Assembly: GCA_964428935.1 (NCBI GenBank)
Contig: CAYSAG010000093.1
Coordinates: forward strand, 1-16,651
Origin: JAADHY01 sp964428935
GTDB taxonomy: Bacteria; Planctomycetota; Planctomycetia; Planctomycetales; Planctomycetaceae
Direction of reading: 5' to 3'
Length of the DNA stretch: 16,651 nucleotides
Numbering within the stretch: the stretch's first letter is position 1; every line of letters begins with the position of its first letter. Shown piece by piece: positions 1 through 6,936 of the stretch. The notes under the pieces were generated by a model. That model made no database searches, was not told the origin of the DNA, and worked only from the letters and a program-made list of their open reading frames with translations. The position numbers and the translations under genes are program-made.

Positions 1-257
1 CCTTCAACGTGTGGTTGAACGGTCGGCTGCTGCTGGGTCGGCTGGAGTACCACCGGGGACGCTTTTTCGACCAGTACCGAATTCCGTGTCGGTTGAAGGC
101 GGGGCGCAACCGAATTCTGGTCAAGTTGTGTCAGAACGAGCAGACGGAGCCTTGGGCGCAGGAGTACGGTCTGCAGTTTCGCGTGGTGGACCCGGCGGGC
201 CTGGCGGTGCACAGCCAGCCGGAAAGCTGCGGAAAGGGTGACAACGACTCGAAGTGA
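1..257 (+). CDS. C-terminal fragment of an unidentified protein ending in a beta-sandwich-like domain
   Basis: The reading frame is open from the left edge (first full codon at position 3) to a TGA at 255-257, giving 85 residues of the C-terminus. The visible part alternates polar and hydrophobic residues and contains VWLNGR, then LKAGRNRILVKLCQ, then LQFRVVDPAG. The pattern of an NG turn followed by 'L.aG.N.ilvK' and a closing 'fR..d..G' strand is typical of jelly-roll, galactose-binding-like modules that end many large planctomycete secreted proteins. That assignment is inferred from the pattern only. The last 15 residues are hydrophilic and probably disordered. The exported beta-propeller gene follows 72 bp downstream on the same strand, so the two may be co-transcribed. 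The catalytic or main part of the protein lies outside the window, so no function can be given. Confidence 0.7.
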   Translation, partial: FNVWLNGRLLLGRLEYHRGRFFDQYRIPCRLKAGRNRILVKLCQNEQTEPWAQEYGLQFRVVDPAGLAVHSQPESCGKGDNDSK

Positions 258-329
258 CGGGCGGCCCAGCCGCTCGACGGCCGCGGCGTTCCAAGGCATT
301 GGCGAAAAGCAGCACAACGGGACGACGAA

Positions 330-1577
330 GTGAACAGACCCATGAGGCGAGTGACGGTGTGGAGCGTGTTGGTGACGGTCGCGTGGGCGGGGGCCGCGGT
401 GCCGGTGTCGGAACCGTTGGTCGCTGCCGACTGGCCTCAGTTTCGCGGTTACCCGGGAACGCCGGCTCCCGCAGTCACGCCGCCGCCGACCCGTTGGAAC
501 GTCGACGGGACCAACGTGGCGTGGCGAGCGGAGCTGCCGGGGCGGGGCGTGTCCAGTCCCATTGTTGTCGGCGACCACGTCTTCGTCACTTGCAACACCG
601 GACACCCGCACCACCGGCTGCACGTCTTGTGCTTCGACGGTCGCACCGGCCGTCGACTGTGGGACCGGCAGCTCTGGCCGACCGGCAGCACCTCGCACCA
701 CCCGAAAACCTGCCTGGCCGCTCCCACACCCGCCAGCGACGGCTCGCACGTCTTCGCCTTCTACTCCAGCAACGACCTGGCGTGCTTCGACCTGGACGGC
801 AACCTTCTGTGGCAACGGGGACTGACTTGGGACTACCCGCAGGCTCGCATTAGCTTGGGCATGGCTTCGTCTCCGGTTGTGACGGACGGGACGGTGGTGG
901 TGCAAGTGGAGGCCGACGCCGACGCGTTTTCCGTGGGAGTGGACGCGGCGACGGGAGAAACGCGTTGGAAACGGAACCGCAAACGCAAGGCCAACTGGGC
1001 CTCGCCCATTCTTTGGAGCCCGACCGACGGCGCCACGCCGCTGGTTGTGCTGCAAGGAAGCGACGGCGTGGAGGTGGTGCGAGCTCGCACCGGCCAACTG
1101 GTGGCTCGTTACTTGGCCGACACGTCGACCATTTCCTCCTCGGCGGCCAGGGGCCCCTTGCTGTTCGTTCCGTCGAACGGACTGACGGCGGTCCGGTTGC
1201 CGTCGGACGGTTCGGACCTGTCCGTGGTGTGGAAGCAGATTCGTCTTCGACCGACGACGGCCAGCCCGCTGGTCCACGACGGTCGGCTCTACGTGGTCAG
1301 CGGTTCGATTCTGAAATGTGCCGACCCGGCCAGCGGTCGACTGCACTGGCAGCTTCGGCTGCGCGGCCCGTTCAGCTCCTCGCCCGTCGCCGCCGGACGT
1401 TTCCTGTACGTGTTCAACGAAGACGGCGTGGGGTTCGTGGTGGAGCTGGGCCAGCGCGGACGGGTGGTCTCGCAGAACCCGCTGGGGCAAACCATTCTGG
1501 CCACGCCGGCCTTGGTCGACGGAGCGTTGTTCGTTCGCAGCGACCGGTTCTTGTGGAAAATTGCCGCGGAGCGCTGA
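330..1577 (+). CDS. Exported PQQ-like (BamB-type) beta-propeller repeat protein
   Basis: A protein of 415 residues with an N-terminal signal peptide (basic MRR, then a hydrophobic stretch to about residue 31) and the mature start ADWPQFRG, the characteristic opening of planctomycete PQQ-like quinoprotein-fold proteins. Repeated blade motifs follow: SSPIVVGDHVFVTC, GRRLWDRQL, DLDGNLLWQRG, ATGETRWKR, ASPLVHDGRLYVVSG, ASGRLHWQLRL and SSPVAAGRFLYVFN. These are the A-x-D-x-x-[ST]-G-x-x-x-W type repeats of an eight-bladed propeller. The family includes BamB scaffold proteins and PQQ dehydrogenases. No dehydrogenase catalytic motif is evident, so a scaffold or binding role in the periplasm is more likely. 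The start could be GTG 330 or ATG 342. Neither has a clear Shine-Dalgarno sequence, and both keep the signal peptide. All eight Ile codons are ATT. Confidence 0.88.
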   Translation: MNRPMRRVTVWSVLVTVAWAGAAVPVSEPLVAADWPQFRGYPGTPAPAVTPPPTRWNVDGTNVAWRAELPGRGVSSPIVVGDHVFVTCNTGHPHHRLHVLCFDGRTGRRLWDRQLWPTGSTSHHPKTCLAAPTPASDGSHVFAFYSSNDLACFDLDGNLLWQRGLTWDYPQARISLGMASSPVVTDGTVVVQVEADADAFSVGVDAATGETRWKRNRKRKANWASPILWSPTDGATPLVVLQGSDGVEVVRARTGQLVARYLADTSTISSSAARGPLLFVPSNGLTAVRLPSDGSDLSVVWKQIRLRPTTASPLVHDGRLYVVSGSILKCADPASGRLHWQLRLRGPFSSSPVAAGRFLYVFNEDGVGFVVELGQRGRVVSQNPLGQTILATPALVDGALFVRSDRFLWKIAAER

Positions 1578-2073
1578 ACGGACTGCACGTGTGACTGAGG
1601 CTGTCTGCGAAATTCGTCGCGTTTTTCTCGCCACTCGAGCGTTCTTGAAGGCGTTGAGCTGTGCACCGTCAGGCCCGCCACCCCGAAGGAGACCGCGCTG
1701 CTTTTCGGGACTGGTGAGACAACGAGTTGTGGCGATCGGGTCTTGAGCGGAAGCTGGAAAAAAACAATAACCTCCTTGTTGTTCAAAAGCCCAGCCTGCC
1801 GAGGGTCGGAATGTAGAGTTCGACAACATTGGAGGGAATCGTACAGGAACGGGGTCGCACAACAGCGACAAAAGGTTGCAAGGGCTCGGACTCGTCGCGG
1901 TTTCGATGGGCGCGCAACGTGCTTTGCGAAGCGGTCCACGACGGCAGAAACAAGCCCCGGAAAACGAGACGCTGACGCCGTCCCCATGTCCCTTCTCCAC
2001 CGCCGGGAGAGATGGTGCCCGGAGGACGCACAAGGGGGAGCCGGGGGCGGCCGGACTGCACGGTTCCACCAAA

Positions 2074-2146
2074 GGCGGCGACTGGAAAGCCCCTCACCCA
2101 GCTCGCTGCGCAAGCCACCTCGCCCGCAAGCGAGACAGGGGACGCC
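2074..2146. repeat. Nested palindromic element (REP-like hairpin)
   Basis: Outer arms GGCG (2074-2077) and CGCC (2143-2146) and CCCCT (2090-2094) with AGGGG (2137-2141) enclose an inner hairpin CTCGC (2119-2123)/GCGAG (2130-2134) with a six-base loop. A second partly palindromic piece, GCTCGCTGCGCAAGC, sits at 2101-2115. The layout 'CCCCTCACCC ... CGCCCGCAAGCGAG ... AGGGG' resembles dispersed intergenic palindromes of the REP type. Only one copy is present in this window, so its status as a genomic repeat is inferred. Confidence 0.4.
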
Positions 2147-2196
2147 AACAGGCCGCTGGTCCAAATCACAAAGTCCGTCGTGCGGCCCAGCCCAAC

Positions 2197-2234
2197 CCGC
2201 TCCACAGATTCGCGTTGCGTTCTGTGCGGTTTTT
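2197..2234 (+). terminator. Putative Rho-independent terminator of an unidentified transcript
   Basis: CACAGA (2203-2208) pairs with TCTGTG (2221-2226). Inside it CGC/GCG (2211-2213, 2217-2219) closes a three-base loop. Below it CCG (2197-2199) can pair with CGG (2227-2229) across a small bulge. Five T follow at 2230-2234. The nearest upstream plus-strand stop codon is 620 bp away (1577), so this may end a long read-through from the beta-propeller gene or an unannotated RNA. Confidence 0.4.
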
Positions 2235-2485
2235 CTGCTAGAAGGCCGTAGCGCGGCGGCTGTCCGAGTTCCCCGGCTTGGAGTCGCCGGCTCTGCCGCT
2301 GGCCGTCCGAGCCCACTGACTGCCGGCCAGGGAAGGCCGAGCCGGCACTGTCGCGGCGCCGCCTTTTTTCGCACCTCTCCCAGACGTCGCTTCCGACGGC
2401 CGTTTTCCCTGTCGCCGTTTCGTGGAGCTCTGACGTTCTCCCGCCCGACCGTTTTCCCTTCGTCGCTGACAAGGAGCACGCACTC

Positions 2486-3622
2486 ATGTCGACTCTTCCC
2501 GCACGGCGTTCCGACACTCGTCCAGGCGTCCCGTCGCTGCAGGTCTTCGCCCCGAAAGAAGACGGCTTGCAACCGACCTCACGCTCCCTTTCCCACCGGG
2601 CGTCTCTGCTCGTCTGGCTTTCCGGGTGGCTCGTCCGGTCCGCCCGTCGAGCCAACCGGTTGGCTCTGGTGCTGGTCGCGTTGACGCCGTTTGGCCTTTC
2701 GCTCTGGCACGCCGCTCCACCCACGGGCCGGCCGAAAACCGAACGACCTCTCCGCTCGCTTGTCTTCGAGCAGTACCTGGTCAACTTGGGCCCGGTTCCG
2801 GTCCGTCCGGAGCACTACGCTCGTTTTGCCTTTTTCAACGCCAGCGACCGCGTGGTGAAGGTCAAGAAGCTGGAACCGAGCTGCGGTTGTCTTTCGCCGC
2901 GGCTCGACAAAAAGGTCTACGAACCGGGCGAGTGGGGGTTTTTCTTTCTGCGAGTCCGCACGGCCAACGAAGCTCCCGGACCGAAACGCTACACGTGCCG
3001 AGTGCTTTACGAAGACCCCGAGCCGCACGAGGTGGAGGTGACGTTCAAGCTGGTCCTGCCCGAGCAGTCCGTGACGGTTCGTCCTCGCTCGCTCATTGTC
3101 TACACCTTCAGCGACCAGCCGGTCAGCAAGGAGCTGGTGGTGACGGACGTCCGTCCGAGGCCGCTGCGCGTTGTGGACGCCCGCTGCACCCTGCCCTTCG
3201 TGTCTGTGCGGGTGCAGCCGGTCAAGCGCAGCGCAGACGGCGGCCAGGTTCAGAAAGTCGTCGTTCGCACCGAGTCGGTTCCTGTGGGACAGCACCGCGG
3301 GGTCGTCGTGTTGACGACCGACGACCCCGACTTCCCGCGAATCGTCGTGCCGTTGTGGGTGGAGCGGCCCGAGCGACCGACCGTACTTGGCGCCCCCGAG
3401 ACCGACGTTTCGGGACAAGCCGCCCCGAGCGGTTCGCCGTCGCAAGCTGCCGCGCCCGGCTCGACGTCCAGGCCCGCCAGGAGCGGCTCGCCGCCTGGGA
3501 CCGCGAAAGCAAAGTCTCCGCCTGCGGCCGCGACAACCAACTCGCCGTTCCCGCTTTCCGCGTCGGCCGCTTCCCGGTCAGCGGCTCGCCGAAACGCCCC
3601 CCGTCAGCGCTCGACGCAGTAG
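2486..3622 (+). CDS. Membrane-anchored DUF1573 domain protein
   Basis: A protein of 378 residues. The ATG start is well supported by AAGGAG at 2471-2476, nine bases upstream. An N-terminal hydrophobic region (two patches, about residues 39-50 and 58-75) should export or anchor the protein. Residues 92-185 match DUF1573: a FEQYLVNLGPV opening, a FAFFNASDRVVKVKKLEPSCGC core and the GC-containing signature SCGCLSPRL at 132-140. A second beta-sandwich-like segment (about 195-293, ending FPRIVVPLWVERP) follows the same Ig-like logic as the C-terminal half of other DUF1573 proteins. The tail from about residue 297 is Pro/Ala/Ser-rich and ends very basic, so it is probably disordered. DUF1573 proteins are common in Planctomycetes and Bacteroidetes, and their exact role is unknown. 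The last 45 bp overlap the 3' end of the opposing CinA-like gene. Confidence 0.87.
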   Translation: MSTLPARRSDTRPGVPSLQVFAPKEDGLQPTSRSLSHRASLLVWLSGWLVRSARRANRLALVLVALTPFGLSLWHAAPPTGRPKTERPLRSLVFEQYLVNLGPVPVRPEHYARFAFFNASDRVVKVKKLEPSCGCLSPRLDKKVYEPGEWGFFFLRVRTANEAPGPKRYTCRVLYEDPEPHEVEVTFKLVLPEQSVTVRPRSLIVYTFSDQPVSKELVVTDVRPRPLRVVDARCTLPFVSVRVQPVKRSADGGQVQKVVVRTESVPVGQHRGVVVLTTDDPDFPRIVVPLWVERPERPTVLGAPETDVSGQAAPSGSPSQAAAPGSTSRPARSGSPPGTAKAKSPPAAATTNSPFPLSASAASRSAARRNAPRQRSTQ

Positions 3623-5176
3623 GTCCAACACGCGCGTCACCACCCGGTCGCGTGTCTCGTCACTGACGTTGCGCACCGAAAGCCGCCGCTGCACCAGCCG
3701 GTTGTCCGGACCGACAACCAACACACGCACGGCTTGTGCGTCTCGTCCCGTTTCGGACGGCCGTGCCTCTCCCACCCAGACCACCCAATCGGCGGCCAGT
3801 TGCCGGCGAGCGCGCTGAGCCACAGCGACCGCCGTGTCGTTGACGGCGTCTTTCCGAGCGTGCTCCCGTTGCGACACCGCCGCGCTGTCCGGCGGAGCGT
3901 CCGACGTCGGCTGAGAGTCGAGCCTGCTGCAGCGGCTGACGAGCTGCTCCAATGTTTTCTCCGACGGTCCAGCCATTGCTCCGACCAGCGTCCCGGACGC
4001 CGCAGAACAGCGGCTCAACGAAGCCGAAAGCCGACCGCCGGTGAAGCATTCCAGCACGGCCAGCCGTTGTCCGGCCGTCTTCAGCAGTTGCAGCACGCGT
4101 TCTTCCAAAGACGTGTCGTCGTCCGCGTAGACGTAGGGGCCTAGCTCGTGCAGGATTCGCGACTTGAGAGCTTCCATTCGGCGTCGGTCGGCTGGCGTGC
4201 GACTGGGAAACTCGAACGTGAAGTCGACTCGTCCGGCGTGAAACTGACTGGTCTGAACCACGTCGGCCGGCAGGTGAACGCGGCGGTGCAGGGTGTCGGT
4301 GATTTGAGACTGGCCGAGGCCGACGAAGCGGAGCCGGAACGAGCAGCCCTCGGGGCGCCGGCCGAACCGCTTCACCAGCCGCGGCACCAGCTCGTCGGTG
4401 ACCATGGGTCGCAGCTCGGACGGCGGGCCCGGCAATGCCACAACCAAAGGACGGCCTTCAAACACAAGCCCAACGGCCGTTCCACGCCGGTTCGGCAAGA
4501 AGTGACCGCCCTCCGGGACTAACGCCTCGCGCTGGACGCCGGCCGGCAGCCGCTGAAACGCTCGACCAAACCGTCGCTCCACGTGGTGCACCACGTCGGC
4601 GTCCAGGCGCAAACGCGTGCCCGTGAACCGGCTGAGGGCTTGCCGAGTGACGTCGGTGTCGGTGGGACCAAGCCCGCCGGTGACCAGGACGAAGTCCACG
4701 CGTGGAGCGACGAACTTCAGCGTGCGAACAATTTCGTCCTCGTCGTCTCCCACGCAGACCGACAGAACGCAGCGGTAACCGAGCGGTCGGAGCGTCTGGG
4801 TCAGGAACTGCGTGTGCGCGTCGGCGTAGACGCCCGTCAGCAGCTCCTCGCCCGTGACAACAATGGCGTAGCGCACCGCCGTGGCCGACCGAGCGGTCGA
4901 CGGGTTCGGTCGAGCTGTGGACGTGGACGTCTGACGTGTCGGAGCGACCGCCGACGGTTGGGCCGCAGGAGTCAACAGCACAGGTGCGGCCCCGGCGTGC
5001 TGACCTGGAGGCGTCGAGGCCCGAGCCGCGAGTGCCGCGAGCTCTGTTGCGGACGTCAATGGCCAGCCCGCCGCTGCGACGAAACTTGCCAGCCCCACCC
5101 AAGCCAGTGCGACCAACCACCGCGGCGTTCCGCGTTCGAGACGGCGTTCTGGTGCCCTCATTCGCCGTGTCCTCAT
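3578..5176 (-). CDS. CinA-like protein with an N-terminal membrane-targeting segment and a divergent C-terminal domain
   Basis: A protein of 532 residues. The ATG at 5176 has a good Shine-Dalgarno sequence (GAAAGG, 5190-5185, eight bases upstream), so the further upstream open frame is not used. Residues about 20-38 (LVALAWVGLASFVAAAG) form a signal or anchor segment, followed by a Pro/Ala/Thr/Ser linker to about 100. Residues about 102-270 are a molybdopterin-binding (MoCF/CinA-N) domain: TGEELLTGVYAD, VGDDEDEI, VTGGLGPTDTDVTRQAL (about 166-181) and ALPGPPSELRPM (about 247-258). A middle domain (about 270-365) fits CinA. The C-terminal domain is in the place of the PncC/NMN-deamidase domain, but ESCTGG is changed to ECFTGG (376-381), the YSN..K segment is unrecognisable and the GxxGPxGG loop is gone. 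Classical CinA is a cytoplasmic ADP-ribose pyrophosphatase/NMN deamidase, so both export and C-domain erosion are unusual. Confidence 0.82.
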   Translation of the reverse strand: MRTRRMRAPERRLERGTPRWLVALAWVGLASFVAAAGWPLTSATELAALAARASTPPGQHAGAAPVLLTPAAQPSAVAPTRQTSTSTARPNPSTARSATAVRYAIVVTGEELLTGVYADAHTQFLTQTLRPLGYRCVLSVCVGDDEDEIVRTLKFVAPRVDFVLVTGGLGPTDTDVTRQALSRFTGTRLRLDADVVHHVERRFGRAFQRLPAGVQREALVPEGGHFLPNRRGTAVGLVFEGRPLVVALPGPPSELRPMVTDELVPRLVKRFGRRPEGCSFRLRFVGLGQSQITDTLHRRVHLPADVVQTSQFHAGRVDFTFEFPSRTPADRRRMEALKSRILHELGPYVYADDDTSLEERVLQLLKTAGQRLAVLECFTGGRLSASLSRCSAASGTLVGAMAGPSEKTLEQLVSRCSRLDSQPTSDAPPDSAAVSQREHARKDAVNDTAVAVAQRARRQLAADWVVWVGEARPSETGRDAQAVRVLVVGPDNRLVQRRLSVRNVSDETRDRVVTRVLDLLRRALTGGVSASR

Positions 5177-5370
5177 TCGTTTCACCTTTCTTCGACCCCG
5201 GACGGCGGTTCGGCGCTGTTCCGCCCCGGCCGTGGTGACACGCTCTGGTGCTGCCTTGCTGCCGGCTGTCCCGTGGACACCCGCACGACGGCCTTTTCCG
5301 CGTCGGCCCGGCACGTGGCCAAAACGATTTTCGCTCGCTGGCGGCCGTTGAGCAACACGCGGCCAGCCCG

Positions 5371-5399
5371 TTGGATTCGACAGCCCAATTGCCTAAGAT
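5371..5399 (+). promoter_or_regulatory. Possible sigma70-type promoter upstream of the ribBA-like gene
   Basis: TTGGAT (5371-5376) and TAAGAT (5394-5399) are spaced by exactly 17 bp in a locally AT-richer stretch. The match is three of six and four of six bases to the consensus, so support is modest. Transcription from about 5406 would give a leader of roughly 210 nt that includes the hairpin at 5463-5476. Confidence 0.25.
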
Positions 5400-5462
5400 T
5401 GTCGCCGGGCTGCGGCCGGTGACGCTCCGCGGGTGAGAGCTGCAGCGTGAGTCGGTGGGGAC

Positions 5463-5476
5463 GCGGCTTTAGCCGC
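5463..5476. repeat. Short perfect hairpin GCGGC-TTTA-GCCGC
   Basis: A five-base-pair GC stem with a four-base TTTA loop in the leader region of the ribBA-like gene. No T tract follows, so it is not a terminator. It may be a fragment of a dispersed palindrome or a leader structure. Confidence 0.35.
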
Positions 5477-5619
5477 CGGACTGCGAGGTCGCTCGAGGCT
5501 GGTCTGTGGCCGCGTCGGCGGGGGGCGGTGGTCGCAGCAGCGCCGCGCGGTTTCGGTCCGCACCGGTGGTCGTCTTCTTTCTTCGTCGGTCGACTTGTTT
5601 TCGGAAAACGCCGCGTTTC

Positions 5620-6861
5620 ATGAACACTCGGCCGCTCGACAAAGTGCCGTTCGACTCGGTCAGCGAGGCTTGTCGGCAGATTCGCCAGGGGCGAATTGTG
5701 GTCGTCGTGGACGACAAGGAGCGTGAGAACGAGGGGAACTTGGTGTGCGCGGCGGAACGGGTCACGCCGGAGCTGGTCGATTTTTTGTTGCGGCACGGAC
5801 GCGGACTGTTGTGCGTGACGGTGGGCCGCGACTTGGTGGAGCGGTTAGGACTGCCGACGCTGGTTCCGCCGGAGCCGGGCGGCGAGTTCACTCGGCCGAC
5901 CCTGGTCGGTTTGCTCGACCACCGTGAGAGCGGTTCGGGCGTGAGTGCTGAAAGTCGGGCCCGAACCATTCGGGCTTTGGTAGACGGTCAGAGCCGTGCG
6001 GAGGACTTCGTGCAGCCCGGGCACGTTCCGGTCTTTGCGGCTCGGGACGGGGGAGTCCTTCGCCGGGCCGGACACGCCGAGGCGGCCGTCGACCTCATGC
6101 GTCTGGCCGACGTGCAACCGGCCGCCGTGGTGTGCGAGATTCTGGCACGGGACGGCCACGGCATGGCGAGCGGCTCGGAACTGCACCGGCTGGCGGCCGA
6201 GCACGGTTTGGCCGTGGTGTCGATTGAAGAGCTGATTCAACACCGAATCGCTCGTGAGAAGCTGGTGCGTCGCGAGGTCGAAACGCGGTTGCCCACCCGC
6301 CACGGCTCCATGAAATTGATTGCGTACTCGGTCCGCTTCGACGACCACTCGCCGGTGGCCATTGTGGTGGGCGACTTGCAGGCCGTGCCCGCGCCGCTGG
6401 TCCGCATTCACCGCTCGTGTTTCGGAATCGACGTCCTGGCAGCGCTGCGGCGGGACGGCCGTTCGCCGTTTCACTGCGCGTTGGAGCAAATTCGACGCGA
6501 GGGAGCGGGCGTGCTGGTCTTCCTGGGACACGACTCGCGCGGACTGGCCGACCGGCTGCGTCGGCTGGCCGCTGCGTCGGGTCGAGGAATCGCCGCCGCT
6601 CAGGAAGAGTGTCGCGCCAGCGGTGAGGGAGACATGCGCGACCACATGACCAGCTTGCAAATCCTCAAAGACTTGGGCCTGAACCGCGTCCGCCTGCTGA
6701 CCAACCGACCGGAGCACGTCCACCACTTCGCGTGGTCGGCCGTGGGAATTCAGGTCGAGCCGGTTCCCATGTGGTGCCTTCGCCGTTCGCAGACCGAATG
6801 TCTGGGCGAGCTGTTGACGTTGAACGTAGTTCGAGCACCGGACGAGACGTCGGGGAACTGA
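5620..6861 (+). CDS. RibB-RibA-type fusion protein with degenerate active sites (RibBX-like)
   Basis: A protein of 413 residues from the ATG at 5620, chosen because homology to DHBP synthase begins at FDSVSEACRQIRQG. Its Shine-Dalgarno sequence is poor. Residues 10-212 are the RibB (3,4-dihydroxy-2-butanone 4-phosphate synthase) fold: DDKERENEGNL (31-41), SGVSAESR (106-113), QPGHV (132-136), RRAGHAEAAVDLMRL (148-162) and VCEI (171-174). Several normally conserved residues differ: the SAxDR Asp is Ser, and Thr in GHTEA is Ala. Residues 224-400 follow the GTP cyclohydrolase II fold, but RCDCG is RRDGR (277-281), which removes two of three zinc cysteines (only Cys267 remains). The catalytic QEGRGIGL loop is replaced by HDSRGLADRL. 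RVRLLTNRPEHV (356-367) is kept. The RibA half is almost surely inactive as GTP cyclohydrolase II, and the RibB half may be impaired. The protein resembles published RibBX hybrids. A true ribBA may lie elsewhere in the genome. Confidence 0.83.
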   Translation: MNTRPLDKVPFDSVSEACRQIRQGRIVVVVDDKERENEGNLVCAAERVTPELVDFLLRHGRGLLCVTVGRDLVERLGLPTLVPPEPGGEFTRPTLVGLLDHRESGSGVSAESRARTIRALVDGQSRAEDFVQPGHVPVFAARDGGVLRRAGHAEAAVDLMRLADVQPAAVVCEILARDGHGMASGSELHRLAAEHGLAVVSIEELIQHRIAREKLVRREVETRLPTRHGSMKLIAYSVRFDDHSPVAIVVGDLQAVPAPLVRIHRSCFGIDVLAALRRDGRSPFHCALEQIRREGAGVLVFLGHDSRGLADRLRRLAAASGRGIAAAQEECRASGEGDMRDHMTSLQILKDLGLNRVRLLTNRPEHVHHFAWSAVGIQVEPVPMWCLRRSQTECLGELLTLNVVRAPDETSGN

Positions 6862-6872
6862 CGAGCGGCTTT

Positions 6873-6887
6873 GCCGGGCGGCCCGGC
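6873..6887. terminator. GC-rich hairpin between convergent genes
   Basis: GCCGGG (6873-6878) and CCCGGC (6882-6887) form a perfect six-base-pair stem with a three-base loop just past the ribBA-like stop. It lies between two convergent genes, where a bidirectional terminator is expected. No T tract follows on either strand. Confidence 0.3.
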
Positions 6888-6936
6888 TGGTGGGGCTTGT
6901 CGAGGGTCGTGGGTTTGGCCCAGTGCCTGTGCAGCG

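Larger units (their letters stand above)
1578..2485. other. Gene-free intergenic region (908 bp) with hairpins
   Basis: No frame here gives a protein with a recognisable motif. The open frames are long only because stop codons are rare at this GC content, and their translations are Arg/Pro/Ser-rich. I checked for the conserved cores of RNase P RNA, tmRNA, SRP RNA and tRNA and saw none. The stretch around 1742-1850 is clearly more AT-rich than its surroundings, with a run of seven A at 1759-1765. Listed separately are a nested palindrome at 2074-2146 and a terminator-like hairpin at 2197-2234. The last 130 bp should carry the promoter and leader of the DUF1573 gene, but no convincing promoter boxes were found. 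Confidence 0.6.
5177..5619. other. Divergent intergenic region between the cinA-like and ribBA-like genes
   Basis: This 443-bp region separates two divergently transcribed genes and must hold both promoters. Seen in it: a possible sigma70-type promoter reading right (5371-5399), a perfect five-base-pair hairpin GCGGC-TTTA-GCCGC at 5463-5476, and a pyrimidine-rich stretch before the ribBA-like start. None of the conserved elements of an FMN riboswitch, which often precedes riboflavin genes, could be found. Confidence 0.6.

Noticed and set aside
1759..1778. Minus-strand AAGGAGG followed by T-rich sequence as a ribosome binding site for a small gene
   Set aside because: No start codon at the right distance opens a protein-like frame, so the perfect Shine-Dalgarno match is taken as chance.
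1740..2240. RNase P RNA, tmRNA or SRP RNA in the gene-free gap
   Set aside because: A piece near 1937-1962 vaguely recalls the RNase P 3' region, but the invariant P4 and ACAGAA..GGCTTA segments are absent; no tRNA-like end for tmRNA and no SRP GGAA tetraloop core were seen.
1743..2684. Long open frame (313 codons) on plus across the intergenic region
   Set aside because: Its translation is Arg/Ser/Pro-rich without any domain pattern, and it runs out of frame into the DUF1573 gene, which has its own good ribosome binding site.
1289..2784. Long open frames on minus opposite the beta-propeller end, the gap and the DUF1573 start
   Set aside because: They are antisense shadows caused by few stop codons at high GC; there is no ribosome binding site and no protein-like composition.
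5400..5619. FMN riboswitch before the ribBA-like gene
   Set aside because: None of the conserved internal segments of the RFN element could be found in the leader.
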